Shown here: piece after piece, positions 53,701 through 62,260 of the stretch | Numbering within the stretch: position 1 is the stretch's first letter | Layout: every line of letters starts with the position of its first letter | NCBI GenBank assembly: GCA_016709305.1 | Contig: JADJNA010000003.1 | Span: 1-64,000 of the forward strand | From: Candidatus Villigracilis saccharophilus | Lineage (GTDB): Bacteria; Chloroflexota; Anaerolineae; Anaerolineales; Villigracilaceae | Reading direction: 5' to 3' | Length of the DNA: 64,000 bases | The notes under the pieces: model-generated | Database searches by the model: none | Told to the model about the DNA's origin: nothing | What the model saw: only the letters and a program-made list of their open reading frames with translations | Made by a program: the position numbers and the translations under genes

Positions 53701-53933
53701 AGCGGGTCGCTGTCCTCCTCGTGGACTTGATACCAGATCAATGGGTGGATCTCTGAGGCTAGTTCAGCCAGGGCGGTACTTTTGCCATAGCCTGCACCTG
53801 CCTGCAAAATGGTGAGGCGATAGTCCAACGACTCGCGCAAGAACGCCATCACCCGCGGGCGGGACAAGGTCCGCGCGTTGCGGGGCGGGGGGATGATCTT
53901 GGTGCGGAGAACGTGGGGGGAAATTCGATGCAT
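50706..53933 (-). CDS. MalT/AfsR-type transcriptional regulator with BTAD domain
   Basis: 1075-aa signal-transducing regulator. The N-terminus has a STAND-type NTPase like MalT: MHRISPHVLRTKIIPPPRNA, Walker A LQAGAGYGKSTALAELASE and Walker B QPILFVLDDAHIVIENGE. A long TPR-like helical region (about residues 350-800, HQHPMLIFTLGELARLHSRF and many ALxEGTRRGGE-type units) follows. The C-terminus has an OmpR-like winged helix (LSVETLGNFQVKRGSEVIPP, REKSRQLFQLLISYRHSPLD, ICESLWPEADIATAQRNFKI) and a bacterial transcriptional activator domain (FARAAREGVKANSAAYLHTA to the end). Such proteins bind an inducer through the TPR region. Its place upstream of the acyl-CoA and liv genes suggests control of that block (inference). 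Confidence 0.92.
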   Translation of the reverse strand: MHRISPHVLRTKIIPPPRNARTLSRPRVMAFLRESLDYRLTILQAGAGYGKSTALAELASEIHPLIWYQVHEEDSDPLVFLLHLFHATREALPDTPDLPIPYLEAWDGTQGILPWRGILDQFLNALSEHITQPILFVLDDAHIVIENGEVAHILDRLIGLAPASLHILLSGRPTISLPNLARWRSQGDVLFLDQAALTFTVPEIAALFTSHYKLELTHEEVESLLTYTEGWAIALQLIWQSVRSQASSALEFPLRWQAGSLESLFDVLAREVFSRHPTDIRDFLLTTSILRDLSPEACDELRRAAGNSSNDSVSMLAYLRRQDLFVVETAEGTLRYHHIFHNFLRQQSTPDQRLKWNHAAANYFIKQKDPESAIYHLLEAQAWNDMADLLDTYSATLLSSGRLDTLTTYIASLPPLSLHQHPMLIFTLGELARLHSRFDEAQGWYRQAETIWRARGQQDGVARALRGQARVYLDTVNPSEAEKLLEEAIRLSDGFEDREAQVRLFELLAENKLNSGHVDEAERLRQRAEDLRLESPSNDQLLFRVWLRTGRLSEASRGLEERALAEKQQPVQTPRAHRETHLILSLIYSFQGLGDLAYQSALEGTRRGGELKSPFVSAVGYMRQGHALMLTSNADYILARAQFEKTIEISRTLNVARLLVEANWGLCRACGYQGDLTLAQIHAQQAIEIASQAGDEWIASLTRLTMGASLMLASRFEAAEEWLNRAVLGFQECSDPFGRTAARLWLCYGWHKQKQAARLERVLPEVLSACLAGDYGFFFTSPSLLGAPDERIFTPLLVTARDQNWEGTYAARLLESLGLARVQSHPGFRLSVETLGNFQVKRGSEVIPPNGWRREKSRQLFQLLISYRHSPLDRDQICESLWPEADIATAQRNFKITLNTLYQVLEPERDSGSDSAFIVRDGTTYTLRLNADLWLDSEQFARAAREGVKANSAAYLHTAINLFRGEYLPDSLYETWAAEEREFLSTLFLEAADKLCDHYIQGEKYTDAIDLCQRVLAKDNCWERAYRHLMTAYNYLGDRGQLARTYQRCLQTLKDELDVSPSQETQELYKKLIRS

Positions 53934-53972
53934 GGGGTGAAGTCCAAGCAGATTCTACCGCAAGTAAACGAA

Positions 53973-53993
53973 CCCCACAGCTAAAGCAGGGGG
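53973..53993 (-). repeat. right-end hairpin of TnpB element
   Basis: CCCC-ACAG-CTAAAGC-AGGGG palindrome directly at the tnpB stop codon. The guide (omega/re) RNA of TnpB systems is normally encoded across the 3' end of tnpB and this end, so roughly 53950-54100 on the minus strand is the expected location. Confidence 0.65.
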
Positions 53994-55084
53994 CTTTGTC
54001 CCTGAACACGAAGGTTCGAGACCATTGGCAGGTTTACTTCTGCCCTGACTGCGATATTCACAGCCGCTACTCTGTCCGCATTGCCAGAGAAGTTGCAAGC
54101 GGTACAAAGGAAAACAGATTGAGACTTGCGATTGGCTTTATCAACACAACCACATTCGGGGCAGGTGCGCGAGGTGTTTCTTGGATCAACGAAGATCACA
54201 GGAACCCCCACGCGCTCGGCTTTGTAAACGATGTACTGCCTCAGTTGGTAGAACGACCAATTCGCATGTCTCGCTCTCTGCTTGCGTCCTTTTACGGGAG
54301 CCTCACGGATACCGCCCAATTCTTCAAGGGCGATCGCTCGATGAGTGTCATACGCAATCTGTACGAGAATTTTGCTAATTCTATGGTTGGTTGTTTTTTG
54401 AAAACGGGATTGAACGCCAGATATTTTCTTGAGTTTTCGTCTGGCGGATTTGGTCTGTTTCTTTTGCAAATTGCTTCTGCGATGTCCAAACTTTCGGCGG
54501 TTATCTTCGATCGCCGCGCCGCTGAACCCGCCACCGTCCGAAGTCGCGGCGATCTGGACAAGACCCAGATCCACCCCCAACACCCCTTCCACGTCAATTG
54601 GCTTGGGTGTCTCCACCTCGCAGACAACCATCAGGTAAAACTTACCTTTGACCAGACACAAGTCGCTTTCCCCATGCTGGCCTTTGAGCAATTCAAGCTG
54701 GCGTTTTCCGCAGGCAAAGGACATCTTTTGTCTGCCCGCTACTGTCCAGATGCTCAACTCCATCCTGTCCAGTTTGTAGGTCAGGATGCGGTCATCAAAA
54801 GCAATCGCGCCATGCGGCTTGAAAGTACGTTTGACTTTTCTATCCAGCTTATAAGCATCTGCAACTTTCGAGATGCAACGCACAACCACCTGTGCGGTCA
54901 AGCCAAACATTTCCTTGACAGCGTAATACGTAAGTTTGTGGATTGGAAATTGTTTGAATGTCTGACTATCCCACGCCTGTTCGCTGATGTAATTGCAGGC
55001 GGCGTTTGCAACCTCAAGAGTTTTACGAAGGGCTTGCGCTTGTTCAGGCGTAGGCAGGAGTTTTATTTGAGCGGTCAATTTCAT
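53981..55084 (-). CDS. tnpB: TnpB RNA-guided endonuclease
   Basis: 367 aa from ATG 55084 (MKLTAQIKLLPTPEQAQALR). The ORF can extend to 55108. RuvC motifs are GVDLGLVQIAATSDGG (Asp 172), RAIALEELGGIRE (Glu 254/255) and GNADRVAAVNIA (Asp 337). The zinc-finger insert has CPECGCVDKANRKSQSVFLC with CTAC following. All catalytic residues are present. The family cleaves DNA guided by an RNA from the element's right end and promotes persistence of the element. The C-terminus (VQGQSPLL) overlaps the right-end hairpin. It lies head-adjacent to the BTAD regulator gene. Confidence 0.93.
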   Translation of the reverse strand: MKLTAQIKLLPTPEQAQALRKTLEVANAACNYISEQAWDSQTFKQFPIHKLTYYAVKEMFGLTAQVVVRCISKVADAYKLDRKVKRTFKPHGAIAFDDRILTYKLDRMELSIWTVAGRQKMSFACGKRQLELLKGQHGESDLCLVKGKFYLMVVCEVETPKPIDVEGVLGVDLGLVQIAATSDGGGFSGAAIEDNRRKFGHRRSNLQKKQTKSARRKLKKISGVQSRFQKTTNHRISKILVQIAYDTHRAIALEELGGIREAPVKGRKQRARHANWSFYQLRQYIVYKAERVGVPVIFVDPRNTSRTCPECGCVDKANRKSQSVFLCTACNFSGNADRVAAVNIAVRAEVNLPMVSNLRVQGQSPLL

Positions 55085-55154
55085 GGCGTGATTATACCGC
55101 AGCTTCAATCTATTGAAAATGCTCTAGCGAAAGTACATCGCCAGCGGCTATCCC

Positions 55155-55175
55155 TCTCCACTGCTAAAGCAGGGA
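55155..55175 (-). repeat. left-end hairpin of TnpB element
   Basis: CTCC-ACTG-CTAAAGC-AGGGAG palindrome, followed toward the outer edge by TTTCTTGCCGAGGTCTCGAT. Confidence 0.65.
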
Positions 55176-55332
55176 GTTTCTTGCCGAGGTCTCGATGATT
55201 TTTTACATTGGGCAGGAAAGAGAAGGGAAAATATATCCGATCGTTCCCCCGCTGGCAATTATGACGATTTGCTTAGATCCCGTACTGCCGCCTGCAATCG
55301 TTACCAAACACCCAGGCGAATATGGCCTTTCG

Positions 55333-55728
55333 TCATGGAATGATGCCCGCGCAAGCCACCCCGTTTTTAGGCGAGCTGATCGTCTCTGTTTTCCAGGCTT
55401 CCCTATCCAGGAAAATACGGCATGTGATCTCACCCGTCACACTTGGGTTTGATGCTGTCAAAAACACGGTCGTGCCGCTCTTTATCTTCACAGTCTGCGA
55501 CCATGGAACTGAAACATTTGTCGGTTCGGTCATATTCACTTTCCCTGCCCGCAGGGTGATGGACGCGAATCCACCGGAGGCTTCCACCTCAAAACGAACC
55601 ATGCTGGTGGTTCTCACCGTCTTCAAAGAGCTTAGGTAATCAAAACCCACAAAAGCCATCATCAGGACAACGGATAATATGGCCAGTTGAAGAACAGCTT
55701 TTGAACGATCTGATAGATTTTTTAACAT
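55333..55728 (-). CDS. MmpS-like membrane-anchored protein
   Basis: 131 aa. One N-terminal membrane anchor (AVLQLAILSVVLMMAFVGFD), then an extracytoplasmic beta-sandwich: MVRFEVEASGGFASITLRAG, VSVPWSQTVKIKSGTTVFLT and GEITCRIFLDREAWKTETIS, with a cysteine pair (TCRIF ... VACAGI). The pattern VTYEV.G....V.YTD...... and GxITCRIxVDG matches the MmpS/YdeI-like family known from actinobacteria. Function outside actinobacteria is unknown. The gene is transcribed divergently from the acyltransferase gene. Confidence 0.7.
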   Translation of the reverse strand: MLKNLSDRSKAVLQLAILSVVLMMAFVGFDYLSSLKTVRTTSMVRFEVEASGGFASITLRAGKVNMTEPTNVSVPWSQTVKIKSGTTVFLTASNPSVTGEITCRIFLDREAWKTETISSPKNGVACAGIIP

Positions 55729-55932
55729 GGGGTTCCTTTGCTTGTTGATTCATTATATATCGCGCAAAGCGGGATTAACTGAAACATACAAATCTGTATA
55801 TTAGCGCTTCGGCGTTATATACCCCCGCATTTTTCGCGATGGACTCAGGCGCAAGGAACCGATCTGATTTTGCGACAGCCGTGTACCGTCCTCCAGTCTC
55901 CATCACCCACTCTCTGATAAAATCACCCCAGT

Positions 55933-57096
55933 ATGGCAAACAAATCCCCCGTCACGGATCTAACCAACAAAACGGAAATAGGTAAACTGGATCATATCGA
56001 TTCATTAAGAGGGATCGCCATTCTGATGGTCATGCTGGTGCACACGGCCCAGTCTGTACCGGAACTGCCGCGCTGGGCGCTGACGATCACAAAATACGGT
56101 CAACTTGGCGTGCAGTTGTTCTTTGTGGTTTCCGCCATCACCTTATGCCTTTCCGCGGACCGCAAGAGCGGCGAAAGTCAGGGGACAAAAAAATATTTCA
56201 TCCGCCGTTTTTTCAGGATCGCTCCGCTGTATTATTTCGGGATCATCTGGTACTTTTTATTCCGCTCAGCGCAAACTTCCCTGGAAGCAGGGACCCTTCA
56301 AACCGCGGACAGTTACACCCTGATCAATATGCTGGCTAATTTCTCGTTCACGCACGGGTTCTATCCTCCCGCCCATAACTACATTGTCCCCGGCGGCTGG
56401 TCCATTGGGACCGAGATGGCCTTTTATCTGTGTTTCCCCCTGCTCTTCCTGATGTTCAAGAAGATGGATCAAGGTGGTGTGTTTCGATTCCTGCTGTTTT
56501 TTTTACTGACAATAGGTTGTTATTATATTTTTGAGAATTGGGTTGTGGCATGGATGGGCACCCCGGTGGAGAAGAACAATTTCATCTACTACAACCTGCT
56601 TAATCAACTGCCTGTATTCACACTCGGCATGCTGGCGTATTTTCTCACCCGCAATTACGGGGCGGCAAAGCTACCGGCTGTGATCAACCTGCTTTTCCTC
56701 GGTCTGTTCTCGTGGCTGACCATTTTTCTATGGCACACTGACTCGTTCCCTCAAAAAACATTCATGTTCGTTCCATTCACGGCCGGGCTGGCGTTCGTGT
56801 TTCTGTATCACCTCTTCGCGCAGATCAGAATGCTGAATTTTTCCATTCTGCAGCGGATCGGACAGGTCTCCTACTCCATGTACATTCTGCACTTCCTGTT
56901 TGCCTGGTATGGCGCGGAATATCTAAATAAATGGTTTGGCGGGTATGGAAGACCGCTCATCGAATTGGGAATATATTACCTGTTGACGATCGTGCTTTCG
57001 TTCGCTCTTGCCATGCTTTCAGAAAAATTCCTGGAAAAGCCCGGTATCAACGCGGGCAGAAGGCTGATCCAAAAAATGGACAAGACCCAACCCTGA
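55933..57096 (+). CDS. acyltransferase family 3 (OafA/YrhL-like)
   Basis: A 387-aa integral membrane acyltransferase with about ten helices. The conserved start LDHIDSLRGIAILMVMLVHT carries the essential His, followed by LGVQLFFVVSAITLCLSADR, YFIRRFFRIAPLYYFGII (Arg) and GGWSIGTEMAFYLCFPLLFL. Family members transfer acyl groups (often acetyl) from a cytoplasmic donor to surface sugars or lipids. It starts MANKSPVTDLTNKTEIGKLD. No clear ribosome site is visible. It stands alone, so the acceptor is unknown. Confidence 0.9.
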   Translation: MANKSPVTDLTNKTEIGKLDHIDSLRGIAILMVMLVHTAQSVPELPRWALTITKYGQLGVQLFFVVSAITLCLSADRKSGESQGTKKYFIRRFFRIAPLYYFGIIWYFLFRSAQTSLEAGTLQTADSYTLINMLANFSFTHGFYPPAHNYIVPGGWSIGTEMAFYLCFPLLFLMFKKMDQGGVFRFLLFFLLTIGCYYIFENWVVAWMGTPVEKNNFIYYNLLNQLPVFTLGMLAYFLTRNYGAAKLPAVINLLFLGLFSWLTIFLWHTDSFPQKTFMFVPFTAGLAFVFLYHLFAQIRMLNFSILQRIGQVSYSMYILHFLFAWYGAEYLNKWFGGYGRPLIELGIYYLLTIVLSFALAMLSEKFLEKPGINAGRRLIQKMDKTQP

Positions 57097-57471
57097 ACTT
57101 AAGCCTCTCCTCTTCCGATAAAATTTTCATCACGCCAATGAAAAATCGTACTCATCAGATAAAGAAGCAAGTTGTTCCTGGTTGAATATTCCTTAAAAAC
57201 GCTCATAAAAAACGTTGTGTAATCGTGTGAGGGACGTAGGGCTTGCGTCAAGCGGATATGGCAGGCTGGTGATAAAGTTAGCTTCGTAAGTGATTTCTCT
57301 TCTCCTCCTCCGTAGCAATTGAAAGAGCCAGTGTTGGCGCACTGGCTCTTTCAATTTAGGGGACGAAGTCCGCATCAGAAACTGCTGCTTGCTTTGGATC
57401 TATCGGGTTTGCAAATAGGTTGGGTACGATTAAAATGGATCTTGAAATTATCCTCTCCGAAGGAAATAAAA
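57097..57471. other. gene-free stretch with strong bidirectional terminator
   Basis: No supported gene. It contains the 17-bp perfect hairpin at 57317-57356. Confidence 0.45.
57317..57356 (+). terminator. bidirectional terminator hairpin
   Basis: AATTGAAAGAGCCAGTG (57317-57333) and its perfect complement at 57340-57356 form a 17-bp stem with a six-base loop, with T-rich flanks on both sides. Confidence 0.8.
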
Positions 57472-58269
57472 ATGAAAATTGAATTCCTTACAACCGACGA
57501 TGGTGTGAAGTTGGGGTACATGGACAAAGGCGGCGGCATAGCGGTGATACTGATGGCTGGATATAGCGCTCCCGCGACATCCTGGTATATGGACGAGAAA
57601 GTTTTGTTAAAGCATGGGTACCGTGTGATCGCTTTCGATCGGCGGTCACATGGAAGTTCCGAGAATCCATCTTTTGGACAGGATATGGCAACGCAGGGCA
57701 GGGACCTTGACGCATTGATGCGCCATTTGAAAATAAAGAAAGCGTTCTTGATCGGTCAATCGCAGGGGGCATCGTGCATGTGGTCTTATATTGCGCAGTT
57801 CGGTACGGAGCATCTGTATGGGGTGATCAGCGTTGACCAGACACCCAAAATGATCAATGACGAAAGCTGGCCGTACGGCATGACCGGTTTGAACGCGGGA
57901 ACACGCCCGACCTTTTTTGATTCACCGCTTCCAACGCCGAATAAGAAATCTTTGAATATGTTCCTTATTGGAGTGTTGCTGCGCGGGAAGAAATACTTGG
58001 ACTTTGATCGCGTGGGGACAAAGCCTTTGCTGTTGGATCACGCGGACGCAGATTGGCGGGAGACGATCAGGAAAACGGATGTGCCGTCTCTGTTCGTTGC
58101 TGGAGGGGAGAGTCCCTTCTGGTCCAGGGAACATGCCGCCGCGAGCGCCGCGCTTTGCCCGCGCGGTGAATCTGCCGTGGTGGAAGGTTCAGGGCACGCG
58201 GTCAATTGGGAATGTCCGAAGGAATTCAGCGCCGTGGTGCTGGCGTTTTTATCCAAGGTGAGCAAATAG
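57472..58269 (+). CDS. alpha/beta hydrolase
   Basis: 265 aa. The start at 57472 (MKIEFLTTDDGVKLGYMDKG) follows GAAGGAAATAAAA. The longer ORF to 57319 passes through the terminator and is rejected. Key motifs are VILMAGYSAPATSWYMDEKV, DRRSHGSSENPSFGQDMATQ, nucleophile elbow FLIGQSQGASCMWSYIAQFG (Ser), acid LFVAGGESPFWSREHAA and His in VEGSGHAVNWECPKEFS. It belongs to the haloperoxidase/esterase-like group and is probably cytoplasmic. Six bases separate it from the glcD-like gene, so they form an operon. Confidence 0.87.
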   Translation: MKIEFLTTDDGVKLGYMDKGGGIAVILMAGYSAPATSWYMDEKVLLKHGYRVIAFDRRSHGSSENPSFGQDMATQGRDLDALMRHLKIKKAFLIGQSQGASCMWSYIAQFGTEHLYGVISVDQTPKMINDESWPYGMTGLNAGTRPTFFDSPLPTPNKKSLNMFLIGVLLRGKKYLDFDRVGTKPLLLDHADADWRETIRKTDVPSLFVAGGESPFWSREHAAASAALCPRGESAVVEGSGHAVNWECPKEFSAVVLAFLSKVSK

Positions 58270-58275
58270 GTACCC

Positions 58276-59649
58276 ATGAATATAGCACTACATCAGGAAC
58301 TATCCCAACTATTGGGAGATCGTTTTACAACTTCCGAGCATGAACGCAATCAGCATGGCAAGGACGAATCTTCGTTACGCCCCATGCCGCCCGATGCGGT
58401 GTGCTTCGTTCTCAGCACGGAAGAAGTATCCGCCATTGTTAAACTCTGCCAAAAATATCGCACGCCGGTCATTCCCTTCGGGGCGGGCAGTTCACTGGAG
58501 GGACATATCTTTGCGCCGCAGGGCGGTGTATCGGTGGACCTTTCGCGCATGAACAAGGTGCTGCGAGTCAGCGCAGAGGATCTGGATTGCACCGTGCAGG
58601 CCGGGGTGACCCGCCAGCAATTGGACAAGCATCTGCGTCCCATGGGACTGTTCTTCCCGGTTGACCCGGGCGCAGACGCGACCTTTGGTGGCATGGCAAG
58701 CACACGCGCTAGCGGCACGAACGCTGTCCATTATGGCACCATGAGCGAGAACATTCTGATGCTGACGGTTGTGTTGCCAGACGGGCAAGTGATCACGACC
58801 GGCACGCGCGCGCGCAAGTCATCGGCGGGCTATGACCTGACCCATCTTTTCATCGGCGCGGAAGGGACATTGGGCATCATCACCGAGGTTACGCTGCGCA
58901 TTCAGGGCGTGCCCGAAGCCATCTCGGCGGCGGTGGTGGGTTTTGGTTCGTTCGAATCCGCTGTGCAGGCAGTGACTCAGGTGCGGCAGATCGGCGTGCC
59001 GATTGCGCGGATCGAATTTCTGGATGAGGTGATGGTCAAGGCGGTGAACCAGTTTTCAGGTCTGACCTTGACCGAACAGCCCACGTTGTTCCTGGAGTTT
59101 CACGGGTCCAATGCCTCGGTCAAGGATAATGTGGAGCAGGTTGGGGAGATCATGCGTGAATTTGGCGGCAGTGACTTTAAGTGGGCTGTCAATCAGGCGG
59201 AGCGCACCACGTTGTGGACCGCGCGCCATAATGCCTACTATGCTTCGCTGGCGTACCGCCCCGGCTGCAGGGCGTTGACCACGGATGTCTGCGTCCCGAT
59301 CTCGCGACTGGCTGAATGCATCGCGGACACCAAGCGCGACCTGGCTGAATCGTTTCTGACCGCGCCGATGGTGGGTCACGTTGGCGACGGAAATTTCCAT
59401 CTGCTGCTGTTGGTGGACCCGAACAGTCCGCAGGATCACGCGGAGGCGGAGCGGCTAAATGAGCGGCTGGTTGAGCGTGCTTTATCTGTGGGAGGGACGA
59501 TCACGGGCGAGCATGGCGTTGGGATGGGCAAGCAGAAATATATGAAGGCGCAGCATGGGGCTGGGGCGCTTGCCGTGATGCGCGCCATCAAGCAGACGAT
59601 CGACCCCGAAAATTTGATGAACCCGGGGAAGATGCTGCCGCCCTTGTGA
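58276..59649 (+). CDS. glcD: FAD-linked oxidase, glycolate oxidase GlcD-like
   Basis: A 457-aa flavoenzyme oxidising a 2-hydroxy acid (glycolate or D-lactate type). The PCMH FAD-binding fold shows CQKYRTPVIPFGAGSSLEGH, VDPGADATFGGMASTRASGT, NAVHYGTMSENIL and GYDLTHLFIGAEGTLGIITE. The C-terminal FAD-oxidase domain has VGHVGDGNFHLLLLVDP (metal/substrate His) and GGTITGEHGVGMGKQKYM. All conserved motifs are present and length matches the family. No adjacent glcE or glcF is present, so it resembles the stand-alone D-lactate dehydrogenase type. The start at 58276 is six bases after the hydrolase stop. Confidence 0.93.
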   Translation: MNIALHQELSQLLGDRFTTSEHERNQHGKDESSLRPMPPDAVCFVLSTEEVSAIVKLCQKYRTPVIPFGAGSSLEGHIFAPQGGVSVDLSRMNKVLRVSAEDLDCTVQAGVTRQQLDKHLRPMGLFFPVDPGADATFGGMASTRASGTNAVHYGTMSENILMLTVVLPDGQVITTGTRARKSSAGYDLTHLFIGAEGTLGIITEVTLRIQGVPEAISAAVVGFGSFESAVQAVTQVRQIGVPIARIEFLDEVMVKAVNQFSGLTLTEQPTLFLEFHGSNASVKDNVEQVGEIMREFGGSDFKWAVNQAERTTLWTARHNAYYASLAYRPGCRALTTDVCVPISRLAECIADTKRDLAESFLTAPMVGHVGDGNFHLLLLVDPNSPQDHAEAERLNERLVERALSVGGTITGEHGVGMGKQKYMKAQHGAGALAVMRAIKQTIDPENLMNPGKMLPPL

Positions 59650-59751
59650 GGGTAGGCGTGTTACCGTGATGCTGCCCAACCTATCTTCCGCAACTCGCGT
59701 GAGATTGCATCTTCCAACAAAGAAACTCCGAGGTGATCTCGAGGTTTCAAA

Positions 59752-59973
59752 TTACAAAAGGCTTTCTTTTCGTCTTTCTTCCATCAAAGTTTTCAATGCG
59801 CCTGTACCTTTCAAAGAACCTCTTAATCTTTTTAGAGTTTCTCTGAATTGCTCTGAATCACTCGACTTGGCATCTGTGCTATTGCTTACATATTCCGTGA
59901 ACCAATCATGAAAACGAGCCAATTCGTCTGGTGACAATTGGGTGATCGCCTGTTTTAGTTCTTCGATATCCAT
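59752..59973 (-). CDS. putative small antitoxin-like protein
   Basis: 73 aa. MDIEELKQAITQLSPDELAR followed by FHDWFTEYVSNST. The LSPDELARFxxWF motif is seen in many short antitoxin-type or addiction-module proteins that sit next to RelE/ParE toxins. The C-terminal part (FRETLKRLRGSLKGTGALKT) is basic. The upstream GGAGCTAGGAATGG gives a usable ribosome site. No toxin gene is adjacent in this window, so it is either an orphan or a protein of other function. Confidence 0.5.
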   Translation of the reverse strand: MDIEELKQAITQLSPDELARFHDWFTEYVSNSTDAKSSDSEQFRETLKRLRGSLKGTGALKTLMEERRKESLL

Positions 59974-60111
59974 TCCTAGCTCCTTTTGAAAAACGACTTT
60001 TCTATTTTACCCTTTCTCGATTCATATGAGATAAATTCAGGCTTGCCTATCTTCTCGTTTCACTGTATCCATATGCAACAACATTGAAATCCTTACGTAT
60101 TAGAGGGACAA

Positions 60112-62084
60112 ATGAAACGAGAATATTATTCAGATATAATTTTCGACTTTCTCATAAGAAGCAATGACGAGATACTTGGCAAACTTGCCCAAGGTAATGA
60201 CTTTGCGTTGGAACAAACCCAAAGAGACGCTTAATTAGAAGAAATCCGCATCCTGAAAAATGTTCTGCGGACTTACAAGGGATCTATCTATTTCGAATAC
60301 TCAATTCCAAGAATGGGAAAAGAATTGACGTAGTTCTTGTCATTGGTGCTGTTGTTTTTGTTCTTGAATTCAAAGTTGGAGAAAAGAGTTCCCATCTTAT
60401 TCCATAGATCAAGTTTGGGATTACGCTCTTGATCTGAAGAATTTTCACGAAACAAACCACGAATCATTTATTGCACCTGTGTTGATTGCCACAAACGCAA
60501 AAGTAAGTACGGCTATTATTGCAACCACTTCCCATAATGACAAATTACTTATTCCTATCAAGTGCAATGAAAACTTGTTAGCCCAAGTGCTTATTGACGT
60601 GTTGAATTTTTCAGATGGAAATGAAGTCAATGCAGCACAATGGGAAGCGGGTCGTTATCAACCTACGCCAAGCATTATTGAGGCTGCAACGGCTTTGTAT
60701 AGTGGCCATTCTGTGGATGAAATTTCTCGAAGTGATGCCAGTGCAATAAATCTTAGTCAAACCTCTGACGCAGTTTCAGAAATTACTCAATTCTCCAAAC
60801 AACATTCTGCCAAATCCATTTGTTTTGTCACAGGTGTGCCTGGTGCTGGCAAGACATTGGTTGGTTTAAATATTGCCACAAAACACATAGACAAAAACAA
60901 TGATCTTTATAGCGTTTTCCTTTCGGGTAATGGTCCACTTGTCGCTATTCTGCGTGAAGCTTTAGCGCGTGACAAAGTTAGTCGAGAAAAGAGCTTGGTC
61001 ATAAAGTGAAAAAGGGTGAGGTATTGAGCGAAGTTAAGATGTTTATTCAAAACGCCCATAACTTTCGTATGAAGGATTAATTGACCTACAAAAGCCCCCA
61101 ATTGAACATGTTGCCTTGTTTGATGAAGCGCAACGCGCTTGGAATTTACAGCAAACGGCTAATTTTATGCAACGTAAACGCGGTCAAGCAAATTTCCAAA
61201 TATCTGAGCCAGAGTTCTTAATTTCTTGCCTTGATCGTCACCCTGACTGGGCTGTTGTTGTTTGTCTTGTCGGCGGCGGACAAGAAATCAATACTGGAGA
61301 AGCTGGGATCAGCGAATGGGTAGAATCTCTTGACCGTTCTTTTTCTGATTGGCATATCTATATTTCTCCTCGTCTTACAGACAGTGAATATGGAACTGAG
61401 AAAGTTTTAGACAACATCAAAGCACACAAAAACATTTCTTATAAGGAAGAATTACACCTCTCTGTTTCAATGCGTTCTTTTTGCGCAGAACACGTTTCTC
61501 TTTTGGTTAAGCAGCTTTTAGATTTACAACCTGAGGAGGCGCGAAAGACATTAGAGAAAGTTCGTGATAAATATCCAATCGTCATAACTCGCGATTTAGC
61601 AAAAGCGAAGCACTGGCTTAAGGCTCAAGCACGTGGTTCAGAAAGATATGGGATTGTAGTTTCTTCTCAGGCGGAAAGACTCAAACCTCATGCAATCGAT
61701 GTAAAATCACCCGTCGATCCAATTCATTGGTTTCTCGATGGAAAAGACGATGTGCGCTCTTCTTACTACCTTGAAGATGTTGTTACGGAGTTTCAGGTTC
61801 AAGGGCTTGAGCTTGATTGGGCATGTGTAACTTGGGATGCTGATTTCCGTTATGCCGAAAACGGTTGGGAACATTGCTCCTTTGTGGGAGATAAGTGGAA
61901 TCGAATTAGAAAACCTGAGAGGCAGAACTTTCTAAAAAATGCTTATCGTGTTCTTCTAACTCGGGCAAGGCAAGGAATGGTGATTGTTGTCCCAGCAGGC
62001 GACAAAGAAGATCACACACGGAAAAGCGAATTTTATGACCCGATTTATGAATACCTATTAGATATAGGTTTCAAAGTTATATAA
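60112..62084 (+). pseudogene. PD-(D/E)XK-DUF2075 helicase-like protein, broken
   Basis: About 655 aa if intact. ATG 60112 with AGAGGGACAA gives MKREYYSDIIFDFLIRSNDE. An in-frame TAA at 60232 occurs where a Trp is expected. The next text, KRIDVVLVIGAVVFVLEFKV, carries the D...ExK nuclease signature of PD-(D/E)XK enzymes. The helicase core follows in two more frames: SICFVTGVPGAGKTLVGLNI (Walker A, 60808-60865), HVALFDEAQRAWN (Walker B), CLVGGGQEINTGEAGISEWV, LTDSEYGTEKVLDNIK and RVLLTRARQGMVIVVP. This is the DUF2075 family, often found with restriction or phage-defence genes. It needs one stop corrected and two to three frame changes. The last 322 aa (61116-62084) are continuous. Confidence 0.8.
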
Positions 62085-62215
62085 ATCTGTTGTAGACGAT
62101 AAGTCTACATACTATGAGTAACAGTATCTGTGAATGCAAGAACCCCGCGATATGGAATGACCGGCACGAAGCGTTCCCGACCAATTGCAATAGTATTCTG
62201 AAGCTTACGGAATTC

Positions 62216-62247
62216 AAAATACCACATATTTATAAATGTGGTATTTT
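62216..62247. promoter_or_regulatory. inverted repeat, likely AbiEi operator
   Basis: AAAATACCACAT (62216-62227) and ATGTGGTATTTT (62236-62247) form a 12-bp perfect inverted repeat, 13 bases before the abiEi start. AbiEi proteins autoregulate by binding inverted repeats ahead of their operon. The T-run after it could instead make it a terminator of the DUF2075 gene. Confidence 0.6.
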
Positions 62248-62260
62248 TGTATATATCTGT

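Larger units (their letters stand above)
53950..55195 (-). mobile_element. TnpB-only IS200/IS605-type element
   Basis: The tnpB gene is flanked by two similar hairpins. CCCCACAGCTAAAGCAGGGG (53973-53993) overlaps the tnpB stop, and CTCCACTGCTAAAGCAGGGA (55155-55175) lies before its start. Both share the CTAAAGCAGGG arm, as the left and right subterminal hairpins of IS200/IS605 elements do. No TnpA (Y1 transposase) is present, so it is non-autonomous. Exact tips are not determined. Confidence 0.8.

Noticed and set aside
54181..55198. Plus-strand 400-aa frame over tnpB
   Set aside because: Antisense of tnpB. The minus-strand frame carries all RuvC and zinc motifs.
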